Part shown: positions 24,153 through 35,304 of the stretch, in pieces
Numbering within the stretch: the stretch's first letter is position 1
Layout: every line of letters begins with the position of its first letter
Assembly (NCBI RefSeq): GCF_024679095.1
Contig: NC_066516.1
Location: forward strand, 2,073,958-2,137,957
DNA length: 64,000 nt
Origin: Eriocheir sinensis
Lineage: Eukaryota; Arthropoda; Malacostraca; Decapoda; Varunidae
Reading direction: 5' to 3'
Notes under the pieces: generated by a model
The model's database searches: none
What the model saw: the letters and a program-made list of their open reading frames with translations, nothing else
Told to the model about the DNA's origin: nothing
Made by a program: the position numbers and the translations under genes

Positions 24153-24495
24153 GTAGGGTAGGCGGTGGCTGAAGCGGTAGCGTGCTGGGCCCACATTCAC
24201 CACGTGATGGACGACACGAGTTCGAATCCCCACGCTACCACCTCGGATTTTTCAGTCACCGCCGAGTGGCTTAAAACTACCCACATGCTGTCCTGAAGAC
24301 CACCAATCAACCCGGACTCGAGGAAGCCGTCCAAGAATCAAGAACGAGTTCCGGCAGGGGGGCAGCATGAGCCAAGAGAAGATGGCGCCACTATAAACAC
24401 TTGCCTGCGCCATGACGGGCTGGGGCCAAATACCATCCAGGCCCCTCAAGCAAGCCTACCGGCGCAATAGGCACTAACGTAAAAAAAAAAAAAAT
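24153..24495 (+). mobile_element. tRNA-derived SINE family S1, full copy
   Basis: The tRNA-like head has A box TGGCTGAAGCGG and B box GAGTTCGAATCCC. It is followed by a conserved body (TTTTTCAGTCACCGCCGAGTGG, split here by my 20-base limit: TTTTTCAGTCACC then GCCGAGTGG), then AAGATGGCGCCACTATAAAC and a 3' segment CCTACCGGCGCAATAGG before a poly-A run (24481-24494). Related copies are at 36911, 37285, 47768 (minus) and 63692. Confidence 0.88.
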
Positions 24496-26385
24496 GCGTG
24501 ACACTGCTTGGAGCCAAACTATAGAGAAACAGGGATTTAGAGAAAATGAAGAAAGGCGGACTGATTTAAATCAATCACTTCATCATGCCTTCCCTCACAA
24601 CCCACACCACCATTTGTAGGCAATGGAATTAGTCACGCAATAGCACTATAAGAAGACATATTTTTTCGTTAGTGGCTTGCCTGAACGCGCTGTGAAAGGA
24701 GGCGAGAATGCACATCCAGCTCGAGTGCACATACAGCCCTAACTTTAGTCACCCCTGAACTGGCGGGTACTTTTTTTTTTTTAGCTTCAAGTGACTTCAT
24801 CCCCCTGCTCCGCCCCAAAACCGCCTCCTGCGTGTACCGGTCGCAGTTTTGAAGCAGAGTGACGTACATTTGTCACAACCACGGTTATTCCAGTTCTTCC
24901 ATTTATAGCTTTCTATAACGGTTTTTTGCACCAGTTCCTTCCAATACCTGTAACCTGTGTCATAAACCCTATTTTCCTTTAGGTATTATTCCTTACCTTT
25001 CTTTTAGAGCGTGTAGACAACAGGTTTAGCACTTTTGTTGAGTGTATCTAGCGCCATTGGAAGTTTTGAGTTGGCAACGCTGGCCAGCCACACTGGCACT
25101 CAGTACGAGGGAACTCAAGCCGAGCCGCGTCGAGGTGTGCACCCTGTGGCCCCAGGCTCCCCAGGCACCGCCGACCACCCCAGTGCCAGGTGACTGTTAC
25201 ACGCAGCCGTTAATCCTCGAATGGGTTTGGGGCGCCAGGGTAAATACGGACCACTACAGGTTCACCTTATTATTAGACAAAAATTTTAAGTGGTCATTTA
25301 GGACATCATTGTCAAATGGTAAAGACTATTTAGAATGGCATGTGTCACCGTGTGGCAGTGGTGTAGGAAAGTGGCAGGTGAAACAAAATATTGACCTTCG
25401 TGTCCAGTATAGCTGCAGATATTTTCATTGTTCACGGTTTGGCCTCTGAAGTCGACCGTGGTGAACATCACTTACATACCGTGCTCGTCGAGCCTGGGGA
25501 CGGGAGGCTGCTGAGACAAGGAGTGGGAGTGACCTGGGTATACATGCTTTTTTGGTAACTTAAGATTAAGGTCATGACAACTCTTCAATAATTTTTCCAA
25601 GGTAATGCTACAGAATTACACCCAACGGACTTTGGTGGTGAGCATTTTTTTTTATTGATTACAATATACAAATCATCACTGGTAATCACTTCAATTGCAG
25701 ATTACACTGATTTAAGCAACTAAGTAAGTGGCAATGTATTATCCTTGGTTGCAATGCATCGTTATCAGTTACGGTGGAGGGGGAAGGCAAAATCTCTGAA
25801 AAATGGGCTTCCATAATTTCCCTAAATAAATCCCTAAAACAGGGAAAATTCCCTAGTCTCGAGAATAAGGAAAGTCCCTAATGCATACTCTTGTAATCTA
25901 TTCCAATATATCCTATTGTTTGGTGTGTAATTGGATAGTCAGCGTAGTGGAACCTCACCCCCCCCCCCCCACCACCACCACCGCTGCCTCAATCCGTCCC
26001 GCGCTGCATAGTTTTCGCCATCCCACACCACATGTTGAATACATTTAAATTACCCCAACCAAACTTTACATACCTTCTAACAGGGGGGCTTCGTCCCCCC
26101 TGTCCTAAGGAGGGCATCTCTATCTGCCCATCTTGTCAGTCCCACACTTAACACTCAATAGCCTAGAGAGTGTTATATTGAGTGTGGTGACAATCCTGTG
26201 AACGTGACCGACCCACAGTTACATACTAGAGCGCGCATTCCCCATCTATCTGCATTGTACTGAGTGATGCCCGCAGCCCGTCACAGCGGCTGCGAGTGTG
26301 CCCGCTTCATCCAAAACCGACGACTTCACACCCTCACTCCGAGAGTGGTGGAATCTTCTGTTTGGGTCCTTGTGGGTCATGAGAA
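24496..26385. other. No recognised gene
   Basis: Mixed-composition DNA. A 135-codon plus-strand frame (25042-25449) has no motif I recognise and no homologue in the window. Poly-C at 25961-25971 and a hairpin GGGGGGCTTCGTCCCCCC near 26084-26101 are the only structures. If the host gene at 31080 has a 5' non-coding exon, it could lie here, but nothing shows it. Confidence 0.5.
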
Positions 26386-26864
26386 ACTCAGACCAAACCA
26401 GATATCCCGCAAAGTGTTTCTTATTCCTCCCATACTACAGGACCTTGCTTTAGGCTTCCCTCCACAGTCGCTCTATGTTGTTTGTGTGTGCCAGTGTTGA
26501 AGGGTCAACAAATTTGAGACTGTGATTAACTGTTCAATGTTTGTAGCCCTTTTGATTGAGGCAATTATATGCTTTCCAGCAGTCTGAAATAATAGTGGTT
26601 CCTGGTTGAATCTGCTCTTCGATGACTTTCAAAAGTGTTTCACTGTCTCTTTTTTTTCAACAGGAACCATGAAGCACGTACGAGTTTCGCAACACAGTTT
26701 ACCAAATACCCATTGACCTTCAATGACCCTGCCAACATTATATTTTCTTTTTCCGAATTTACTTTCGTCTATTTCAACTATTTTGCCTTGTCCCCCAATT
26801 TTTCCAGTTTGTTTGACACACCATTCCACTAGCACCTCCCGGCAGAAACTCGCCCAGTCCACAA

Positions 26865-26867
<3 letters not shown>
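26386..26867 (-). pseudogene. Merlin (IS1595/ISXO2-like) transposase remnant
   Basis: The minus-strand frame has KIVEIDESKFGKRKYNVGR (first catalytic Asp region of the ISXO2-type DDE fold) and GQWVFG. It continues as TTIISDCWKAYNCL (second Asp) and AHTNNIERLWRE (final Glu), with a stop after KGYKH and another after WREA. This is the Merlin-superfamily core, cut-and-paste transposase. The N-terminus is lost at the (TA)n array at 26867, where a mariner later inserted. No terminal repeats were found. Confidence 0.82.

Positions 26868-26943
<76 letters not shown>
26867..26943. repeat. (TA)n microsatellite
   Basis: About 75 bp of TA, the insertion target of the mariner element. It resumes on the far side at 28211. 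Confidence 0.95.
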
Positions 26944-26946
<3 letters not shown>

Positions 26947-28210
26947 GAGGTGCATTCAAAAAGTATCCGACCTTAGTCCATAAGAGTAAAAATAATATAC
27001 CGTTCAGTAATTCCTTAGCGTGATAGGCTATGCCCCTCTTCACCGCACATGCATGTAAATTTTAGCATCTGTAGGTCACGCCAGTTCCTGGCTGTGAAGC
27101 CTATAATACAGAGCTCCAGCACACTTTTGTCGGATTTTTGTATTTAGGCAACATGTCTGAGCGCATCAAACAGCGATATTGCATCAAGTTTTGTCAGAAG
27201 CTTGGTGATATGCAAGTGCAAACTATCCACAAGATTCAGCAAGCCTTTGGCAATGAGGCTATGTTCATTACACAGATAAAGGAGTGGTATAACTGCTTCA
27301 AACAAGGGCAAACCTCCGTCGAGAGCAAGGCACGGTCTGGCAGACCATCCTCCAGCAGAAACGAGGAATTCATTGAGAATGTTCGTCGAATGGTCATGGA
27401 AGACCGTTGTGTAACCATCAGTGAGATTGTAGAAGAAGTTGGAACAAGCACAGGATCAGTTCATATAATTTTAACAGAAGATCTGTGCATGCGAAGAGTG
27501 TCGGCGAAATCCGTTCCCAAGTTGTTATGGGAGCAGAAAAAAACTACTCCACCTGGAAATTACTCAGGACCTGCTTGACTGTGTTAACAATGACTCTGAC
27601 TTTATGAAGATCATCATCACTGGTGATGAGACATGGGTTTATGGATACGACCCAGAAACGAAATTTCAATCATCACAATGGAAGCATCCCGCATCACCAA
27701 GACCCCAAAAAACACGACAGGTTCGCAGCAATGTTAAAGTAATGTTGATATGTTTTGAGATTATGCGTCGCCTACGTGACGCTGTGCAACGAAAAAGACC
27801 GGGAATTTGGGCGGCGAAAAACTGGAAGCTTCACCACGATAATGCGCCGGCTCATTCTGCCCAGCTGATCCAAGGTTTCCTGGCTAAAAACAACACTCCA
27901 CTTGTTCAACATCCTCCCTATTCTCCAGACATGGCACCTTGTGACTTCTGGCTGTTTCCTAAACTGAAAACAACCCTGAAAGGGAAGCATTTTGAGACAC
28001 GAGAGGAAATTATGAGAAAAGCGACGACAGAGCTCTACACTATTACAGTTAAGGATTTCCAGAAATGTTACCAGCAATGGCAGCACCGCTGGGACAAGTG
28101 TGTGAACTCCCAAGGAGAGTACTTTGAAGGTGATTAAATAAAATTTGTGATATATATAAAATTATTTTCTTTATTTCTAAAAGTCGGATGCTTTTTGAAT
28201 GCACCTCGTG
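26944..28210 (+). mobile_element. mariner-type element
   Basis: The terminal inverted repeats CACGAGGTGCATTCAAAAAG are perfect over 20 bp and continue as TATCCGAC / CATCCGAC. The flanking TA dinucleotides lie within TA/TG arrays, so the TSD is ambiguous by two bases. It is about 1.27 kb, the normal mariner length. It contains one broken transposase gene. Confidence 0.95.
27153..28137 (+). pseudogene. mariner transposase, frameshifted with internal deletion
   Basis: The N-terminal DNA-binding part (MSERIKQRYCIKFC; GRPSSSRNEEFIENVRRMV) runs to about 27540, where a run of A residues breaks the frame. The second frame resumes at LEITQDLLDCVNNDSDFMK and carries ITGDETWVYGYDPETK (first Asp), LHHDNAPAH (second Asp) and PPYSPDMAPCDFWLF (third Asp), the DD34D mariner triad. 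Between VKVMLICF and EIMRRLRDAV about 25 residues usual for the family are missing. The start at 27153 is preferred because MSERIK aligns with mariner N-termini. Ends with TAA at 28135-28137 close to the right TIR. Confidence 0.93.
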
Positions 28211-28347
<137 letters not shown>

Positions 28348-28349
28348 TA

Positions 28350-29183
28350 CGTTGAGAGATGATATATCAGGTAATTCTAAGTGAAAATTACTCTATACAC
28401 ATATGCTCGTTTTGCTTTATTATGCGAGAAATTGAGTGTTTAGGTGTGGCGGTTTGTGTGCTGCCGGGGCTGCGGGCCATGTTGTGTAGGAGCAACAGCT
28501 GACTGACTGCCCGGCGTGATGCCAATCTGTAGCCTAGTGATAAACATTTGCATTTATTACAACATGGGGCTGCATTATCAACAAATAACACTTACTGAGT
28601 GACCAAATAAATTACTGTGCGGGATAATCAAAGAAAAAAATACTCCGAACTTAACAATGGAACAGTTAGAAAAAACGCTTTATGCAGACATGGCAACTCA
28701 CTGCGCTCACTGTGGGGCTGTGACAGTTGACACAGTGTAGTGTTTAAACGCCAGTGTGATAACTCACCTTACAACAAGTGTTCAAAGTGAGAGCCTTCAC
28801 ACTCAATACACTTCCTTGCTCGATCCAGGACCGATGTCGTCACCCTCCTCAGCATTGGTCTGTTGTTCTTTATTTCCTGTGTCACTTCCTGGATCCGCTG
28901 AATTAGCTGTTTATTTGGTCACTCAGTAAGTGTTATTTGTTGATAATGCAGCCCCATGTTGTAATAAATGCAAATGTTTATCACTAGGCTACAGATTGGC
29001 GGCATCACGCCCGGGCAGTCAGTCAGCTGTTGCTCCCTACACAACATGGCCCCGCAGCCCCCGGCAGCACACAAACCGCCACACCTAAACACTCAATTTC
29101 TCGCATAATAAAGCAAAAACGAGCATATGTGTATAGAGTAATTTTCACTTAGAATTACCTGATATATCATCTCTCAAACTATA
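28350..29183. mobile_element. MITE with about 260-bp terminal inverted repeats
   Basis: The arm 28350-28611 (from TTGAGAGATGATATATCAGG) returns inverted at about 28912-29180 with only small differences. The roughly 300-bp middle is unique and keeps the 3' end of a transposase gene (28769-28916). TA-rich DNA flanks both sides, compatible with a TA duplication, but the exact ends are not provable. Probably a deletion derivative of a Tc1/mariner-group element. Confidence 0.82.
28769..28916 (-). pseudogene. Transposase C-terminal remnant in the MITE
   Basis: Forty-eight codons open to a stop, running from QLIQRIQEVTQEIKNN to ECEGSHFEHLL. A run-out of this kind (R-x-C-I-x-x-x-G-x-H-F-E-H) is the usual C-terminus of arthropod Tc1/mariner-like transposases of the DUF4817 type. 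That assignment is from memory of the family. It sits just inside the left arm, as expected for an internal deletion. Confidence 0.55.
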
Positions 29184-29204
29184 TACCCCCTCTCTTGTGA
29201 CACA

Positions 29205-29356
<152 letters not shown>

Positions 29357-29491
29357 TAAAACCTTACCATTTGTGCACTCACCATTTGTGCCGTCGCCAT
29401 TTGCGCAGCCTTAATTTGTGGCCATCATCCCACCATTTGCTCAGGTGGTCTTGCCATTTGCGCACCACCCCTCCCCCCCACCACTGACTAA

Positions 29492-29870
29492 GGCGGGGTT
29501 CCCACTATTCCGTTTTGACAGATCCGTCGACGTCAATGACGTAAAAATGACCAGCGAAACAGCAGCCACTCGGCATGGAGGATCCACTCCGTCAGTCCAT
29601 CGCTCATCATTTGTTGACAAACATATGGACAGCATTAACCACAATGACTTTTTGTATATGTTATTTTGTAGCTAAGTACAGTACTTCTATTTAATATTTT
29701 CATGATATGTAGAATATTCAACATCACTGGACTGGCACCACTGCCCCTTCCCCGGATCCAAAAGTTAACTTGAGTTCATCTCTGGACGGGCTTCGTGCGG
29801 GCCCGGGCTCCGTTGGTGACGTCACTTACGGGCGATGGATCGGTGAAAATGCAATAGTGGGAATCCCTCC
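29492..29870. mobile_element. Harbinger-like MITE, 379 bp
   Basis: TIRs GGCGGGGTTCCCACTATTCC and, inverted, GGAGGGATTCCCACTATTGC, flanked by TAA (29489-29491 and 29871-29873). Non-coding. It lies inside element T1. Confidence 0.87.
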
Positions 29871-29932
29871 TAAGGGTCGGTTCCCCCTAGTGCTGTCTCC
29901 CGCGTAAATTTAAATTTCTATGTAGTATTGGT

Positions 29933-30330
29933 AAACATGTCCATGGTGGTGATGAAGTTGGAGGTGGTGATGAAGTTGGTGGTGGTGACGAAAGTGATGG
30001 TGGTGATAAAGGTGGTGGTAGTGGAGATGAAGGTGGTGGCGGTGATAAAGGTGGTGGGGGTGATGGTGATGGTGGTGGTGATCAAGGTTTTGGTGATGAA
30101 AGAAGTGTTGGTGGTGGTGGTGATTAACGTGGTGGTGGTGACAAAGGTGGTGGTGTAGGTGATGAAGGTGGTGGCAGTGATGAAGGTGATGGTGGTGATG
30201 ATGATAGTGGTAGTGATGATGAAGATGGTGGTGGCGATTAAGGTGGTTGTGGTGATGAAGGTGGCTATGGTGGTGATGCAGGTGGTGGTGGTGGTGATAG
30301 TGGTAGTGGTGACGAAAGTGAAGGTGGTGA
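29933..30330. repeat. GGT/GAT minisatellite
   Basis: About 400 bp of degenerate GGTGGTGAT-type triplets. The Val/Met-rich plus frames and the His-rich minus frame across it are artefacts of the triplet composition. Confidence 0.95.
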
Positions 30331-30530
30331 CAAAGCCTTGAAACCAGCTGGCGATCTACAGCTGTCTGCCACTTGCGAGCCCTCTGCCGCCAATGAAGAC
30401 CACTACCAGCGTACACAACATGTTGTTTCCCACCATTGCCCGATCGCCTCTCCTGGTCTTGTGGTGACTGTGATTCTCCGATGTTTTCTGCCTCACCTTT
30501 GCACCACTATCATGCCGCACCCAGCGTATT

Positions 30531-30607
30531 CGAAGCCTAAACCCCGGAAGAACCTGATGATGACCATCGCACAGAAGGTGGAAGTGATAGATAGAGTCCC
30601 GACAACC
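30531..30607 (+). pseudogene. pogo/Tigger transposase N-terminal remnant
   Basis: The frame SKPKPRKNLMMTIAQKVEVI followed by DRV resembles the start of the CENP-B/pogo helix-turn-helix (basic run, then hydrophobic-x-x-x-x-K-hydrophobic-x-I-I-D). A stop follows after VPTT, at the left arm of the hairpin. The domain would place it upstream of the catalytic DDE part, which is missing. Confidence 0.6.
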
Positions 30608-30733
30608 TAAGATTTAGACGCCATTGTTGGTCCTGTTTTCGCCGTGAGAGCGTGTGCTAGTGTTTGAAAAGCGCGGTGAAAACAGGGCCAATAATGGCGT
30701 CCAAATCTTAGGTTGTCGGGACTATCTATCAAG
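30593..30733. repeat. 57-bp inverted repeat (hairpin)
   Basis: GATAGATAGAGTCCCGACAA ... CCTGTTTTCGCC is repeated inverted after a loop of about 27 bases, with few mismatches. It is located in T1 beside the transposase remnant. Confidence 0.85.
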
Positions 30734-31079
30734 GGACTCTACAGATTACGACCCAGAAATGGGTTACGCTAAATGGAAGACACTATTAACATGTTTCCTG
30801 CCAGCAGGCCGTGACCGCCCATATGTATTTTTCCCCATAGGTTATTAAGTTAGCCATTTGTGCACCTTCAGACTGCCCATATGTGCGCAAATGGTGAGGT
30901 TTGACTGTACAGTATATATATAATATGAAATTACAGGCTATTAAAACCTTTTTCAAGCTACCAGACCCATGTAATTTAAACTAATGGATATTAAATTATT
31001 GGTGCTGTACAGCAACTAAGTAACTTATGAATATTAAATATAACCTAAGAAGAATTAATAGATTTTTTTTCTTTCACAG

Positions 31080-31152
31080 AAATCCACAAAACCCCAGTCA
31101 GTGATCACCATGTTTCAGTTCAACTTTAATGTGAATAGTGAAGCTGAGACTG
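31080..31152 (+). CDS. Host gene exon with start codon (METTL18-like N-terminus)
   Basis: A polypyrimidine tract and acceptor (GATTTTTTTTCTTTCACAG) precede the exon, and GTAAGT follows it. The start codon at 31110 follows GATCACC and gives MFQFNFNVNSEAET plus one base. Spliced in phase 1 to the exon at 41304, it continues in frame for 45 more codons. M-x-FQFNF-type starts are typical of METTL18, the methyltransferase that modifies a histidine of ribosomal protein uL3; that identification rests on this short stretch only. The first 30 bases are 5' UTR, and an acceptor here implies an upstream non-coding exon, not located. Nothing in the exon looks transposon-derived. Confidence 0.6.
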
Positions 31153-31245
31153 GTAAGTTGGAGTGTGTACAACTATTGGAGCTTAGGCCTCCTTTCCATA
31201 TTTTCACCAATCTCATAAACTTGTGTATCTGCATATTTACATCAA

Positions 31246-32410
31246 CCCTTTCACACACCACGACGCGATTCACGTCAAAACAGAATCATCTACATCTGAG
31301 CTTTTGACTCGAATCGCGTCAAAAAACTTTTAAAATTCGCCAAAAACAAAGTATCTCTCAGAATTGCGGCAAAATTTTTTGCGTCAAAGATCTAAGCTAG
31401 ACCTATAAAATAAACTCTCGTGCCGTTGGATTTGAAGTGATAATTGTCCGTGGCATAGTTGCCTCTCAGCAGGCAGCCTGTGAGCGCGGACTGTCGTCCT
31501 TTTAAATTGTGTCCGGAGCCTGGTAAGCCTAGATTACAGTTGTCAGACAAAATTTGGTGAAATTTATTCTTACCTCTGATGTAAAGTGATCGTGCCGTGA
31601 TACAAAATTTTTTTTTTTATTCGCAGGGACCAGTAACTGTTACTGTTAGAAAATATGGCTAAGAAATTATCAAGTGAAGAGATTTTGAGACCCATTTGTA
31701 CAGAGCATGATGATGATTCTCATGAAAGTGATGGTGATGATGGAAAAAGTGAAAAAAAAACTCCAGCAGAATGTTTGGGAGAGAGACTTAGTGATATTTA
31801 TTATGATTATTATTGCGTCTGGCGAAGCTCTTCCAGACAGCAAATAGGTGTGCTAATAGTCATGTTTGTTATTATTATCAAAACTCTATTCCAGACAAAA
31901 CTGATGTCTGTTTGACGTTGTGTGTTTTGTTTGCTGCCCTTGAGCTGTTTCTTCTTCTGGAAAGAACAGAATAGATAGAAAAATATAGTTTCCCTCCATT
32001 TTCTCAAGAACTACTGGTCGTATGAAAATTCCAATGATAGCGTTGGAATCCTTATAAAAATCCCCCTTTATTGGCATATAAATTATAAAAAGTCAACTCA
32101 GGAAGTTTTAAGCTACAAGGTGGTGAATGTAAGCATTTCTTATTTATCTTTAATCAATGTTTTTTTCGGAGTCGGTAAACTTCGCTATTTATTTGCATTT
32201 CTTGATATCATTTCCTTCATAAGGCAGAATAATCTTTTCCAAAACCAGCGATATATAATAATGCCAGGGAAAAAGAATACTCGTGGGTGAAATTTATAAA
32301 ATGAAAAATTTCGCTGCATGGTCAGGCCATTCCACGAGGCCCCCTAGGGAGCCCCAGATAGATGTCGCAGTGGAAAGAGAAACTTATTAAACTTTTGGTG
32401 CGTGAAAGGG
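31246..32410 (+). mobile_element. piggyBac-like element PB2, copy 1
   Basis: Termini CCCTTTCACACACCA and, inverted, CCCTTTCACGCACCA, flanked by TCAA / TTAT, apparently decayed TTAA. It is about 1.17 kb and keeps only the N-terminus of the transposase (31655). A 5' UTR intron is suggested by GGTAAGCC near 31521 and TTTTTTATTCGCAG near 31626. The second copy at 46850 has an intact TTAA. Located in intron 1 of the host gene. Confidence 0.88.
31655..31912 (+). pseudogene. PB2 transposase N-terminal fragment
   Basis: Eighty-five codons beginning MAKKLSSEEILRPICTEHDD, acidic and Ser/Asp-rich, as at the start of piggyBac transposases. The DDBD catalytic core is missing. After the acidic region the frame runs into sequence that looks like the far end of the gene, so an internal deletion is likely. 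The same truncated frame occurs at 47272-47571, so the deletion predates both copies. Confidence 0.7.
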
Positions 32411-33017
32411 TTATCAACTCTGAAGACTATAGTTAATGTTTTTTTTTTTTTTTTTTTATATAAAATTGAATCCTCCACCCAGTTGTTTGCTTAGCAATCA
32501 CTTTAAAAATTTCTCCAGGGTGCAGAAACTAGGAAATATTTTTGCTATTATTTAGCAGATCTGACTAATGTATTTCAGCGACAGACTTTTTACATTTATT
32601 TATTACATTCATTCTTCATACTTAATTAGCAGACTTCATATTTATTCTTCACATTTAGCCTTCACATAATAGGGCCAATTTCAATGTATATATGCCTTAT
32701 GCATACATACATCTAGAATATTGCAGAAAATGACCAAAGAGGCATTTTATGTGATATAATGGTGGCAGGTTTTGAAGTTCTTTCGTTAAGCAGATCTAAA
32801 CTGTGTGTTTCAGCGAGACACTTTTCACAGTTATTTATCACATTTATTCTTCACATTCATTCTTCACACTTATTTAGCAGACTTCACATTTATTCTTCAC
32901 ATTTTATCCTTCACATAATAGGGCCAATTTGAATTATATATGCCTTATGCATATACATAGGCTATCTAAAATATTACAGGACCAGAGAGCCACAAAAAGT
33001 AAAGTAATGGTGACAGG
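32411..33017. repeat. Imperfect tandem duplication of about 230 bp
   Basis: Segment from AGCAGATCTGACTAATG (about 32554) is repeated from AGCAGATCTAAACTGTG (about 32789). Both contain CACATAATAGGGCCAATTT and TATATGCCTTATGCATA. AT-rich intronic DNA; no gene. A T run lies at 32438-32457. Confidence 0.75.
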
Positions 33018-33409
33018 TATTGAAGTTTTCAAGACATTTGTTGGTCAACTGGTGAAGTGAGTTCATGTCATTCAAGTTCTTCTAATATTTTTCTTGTACT
33101 GTTGAAGCTCTGCAACATGTTGCTGTGCTTAATAATTTTAACACTTATTTAAAGCAATAATATATAACCATATGAGAGCAAGAATTTGTTATTTGATAAT
33201 AAATTGCTTTGATATGCTCAATTAGGGACCCCCTGGCTACCAGAACTGCATTACTAAAGGTTCCAATCACTGGTTCTGATGCAAAGAAACAATGCCACGA
33301 AAGACAACTGTGAAATCAGATTTCTTGCTAGTGGTGGAGATCACCACTCATTGTTAATGATCCCAACAAAAGGAAGTGACTGCAAAATTGGCTCATAGTC
33401 TGTGTGTGT

Positions 33410-33668
33410 GTGTATTTCACCATGGCCTGATCACGAGTTGGACTCGCAATCGCCAGCAAGTACGCTCCCGATTAGAACAACTGCAAGGCTCATTAGTCGA
33501 TCTCTGGTACTGCCAGGGCGTCACACACCACACACCCTATCCCCCTTGCTCAAGGGGGTACAGTAACCACTCCTAGTCAGCGTAAAAAAAACCGGCCTGA
33601 GCGGGGCTCAAACCACCACCTGTCAAGCTGTGAAGCCTGCCAGCGCAGCCCTTTACAGACTGAGCCAT

Positions 33669-33672
<4 letters not shown>
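33410..33672 (-). mobile_element. tRNA-derived SINE-like repeat S3, copy 1
   Basis: On the minus strand an A box TGGCTCAGTCTG and a B-box-like GGTTTGAGCCCC lie in a tRNA-like head that begins at about 33672. The body runs leftwards. The only other copy is inside the segmental duplication (41918-42181), so family status is inferred from the promoter boxes. Confidence 0.55.

Positions 33673-33714
<42 letters not shown>
33673..33714. repeat. (TG)n microsatellite
   Basis: 21 TG units between SINE S3 and the 3' end of a LINE. In the duplicate only about 10 units are present. Confidence 0.95.
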
Positions 33715-33716
<2 letters not shown>

Positions 33717-34000
33717 TTACCTAGTTGTAGTTTACAGGGCCTGGGCTTATGCTCGTGTGGTCCCGCCTCTGTATCTGTATTTGTCCAACTTTTCCTTAAA
33801 GTTTTGCACACTCTTCGCCGATACTACATCCTCACTTAGTCTGTTCCAAACCTTTGTATTTCTTTGCGGGAAGCTATACAGTAAACCCTCTGGTATCTGG
33901 GTTAATAGAGCCATGGGGCACCCAGTTATGGGAAAAACCCGGATATGGTGTAGGTTAAGTGTTCGGACCCGAAAACCCAACTTTGGCCTACCGCATTTAA

Positions 34001-34603
34001 CCCTTTCTTTGCTGGTGGGACGGAACACAACTATCCCCTCAGGAGCAGTCAGGCAGCCCAGTGGGGGTCTCTTTTAATATCTGTATCTCAAGAACTATTC
34101 ATCACAACTAAAAACCATAAACACCATTGGAAAGAGGAGGCCCAGATCTATAGGATTATGTATGCCTCTCCTGCGAACGTACATGCACGTTCAGGGAGTG
34201 ATGAATGTGAACACTTACGGCAGTGCGTGCGTGATGATCAGCCATACTGAGGGAACTGCAGACATCTTTCCTTGAGATTCTGGCAATGTTGTATTGCCAA
34301 CTGTAATATTTACAACTATTTGGTCAAAGAATCAGTCAGGTGATAGGTGAAGTTATGCAAAAATGCCGCTATATTGGACAAGAATATCCACCAGTTACTC
34401 GTCCGTAGATTTGCCGCGCTGGGCTGATATGATTTTCCACCAAATTTAGTGAAGAACCCACTCAATTTTCAATCCTGTGTTGTGAAAAATAGTGTTGGAA
34501 CACTCTCGCGGGAGATTTGAGTGCGGGTGGAGCTCACAGTAAGCGTTTAGCACCACCAGCAAATACGCCTAGCGCTTGCTGCGAGCGTTTAGCAATGAAA
34601 GGG
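34001..34603. mobile_element. piggyBac-like MITE Z, copy in T2
   Basis: TTAA (33997-34000) CCCTTTC ... GAAAGGG TTAA (34604-34607). It is 603 bp and non-coding. Related copies: 38382, 51068 with 51818, and 56878 with 56955. Confidence 0.92.
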
Positions 34604-35208
34604 TTAATATATCATTGGCTCAAGTGAAGCTACTTAAGATCACGCCCAAAAGCCCACGACAGCCTTCCACGCCCGCGCATATGTATATATATGAAACAAG
34701 TGCAGGGACGATATGTTATAGTCATAAAAAAGAAAAATATGTTACGAGTTACATTTCAGCCGTGCCGCCACCACCCCGCCCCGCTCACCCTGAGAATATA
34801 TATCTTTATTATCTCACAAATGGAGCTACTTAAGCTCACGTTCGTACACCCACGTCAGCCCTTTATGCCTGTGCACATGTGGTTATATGAAACGAGTGCA
34901 GGAAGGATGTATTATAGCCGTAAAAACGAAAAAATGTTACGGGTTACGTCAAACTGCCCGCCTTGCCCCACCGCCCCGGACTGTTTTCTGCAATATTACA
35001 TTATCTGTGCTTACGCCAGTGTAGGCAAGCCTTTCACCATCCAAAATGAATGCTTGGGTGTCGTGGCGTCTCTTGCAAATGATAATTAGTGACAACGTAA
35101 GAAATATTGTTGGGGCATTGCAGGGCTCTGGTCAGCACCTGCCATGGCCCCAAGGATGCGGGTGTTAAGATTCGCTCCTAACGGGGTAATTAACGCTTGT
35201 ACACCTGA

Positions 35209-35210
<2 letters not shown>

Positions 35211-35294
<84 letters not shown>
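35211..35294. repeat. (TA)n microsatellite in T2
   Basis: About 84 bp of TA ending in a short CA run. Confidence 0.95.

Positions 35295-35304
<10 letters not shown>

Noticed and set aside
25042..25449. 135-codon plus-strand frame as a host gene
   Set aside because: No recognised motif, no fitting splice structure, no second copy; reported only as unassigned sequence.
29910..30416. His-rich 168-codon minus frame and Val/Met-rich plus frames
   Set aside because: Product of the GGT/GAT minisatellite; composition explains it.
33018..33400. Exon 3 of the host gene in the duplicated sequence after GCTCAATTAG
   Set aside because: In the phase required by exon 2 a stop occurs within 18 codons, and the sequence is duplicated on both sides of exon 2.
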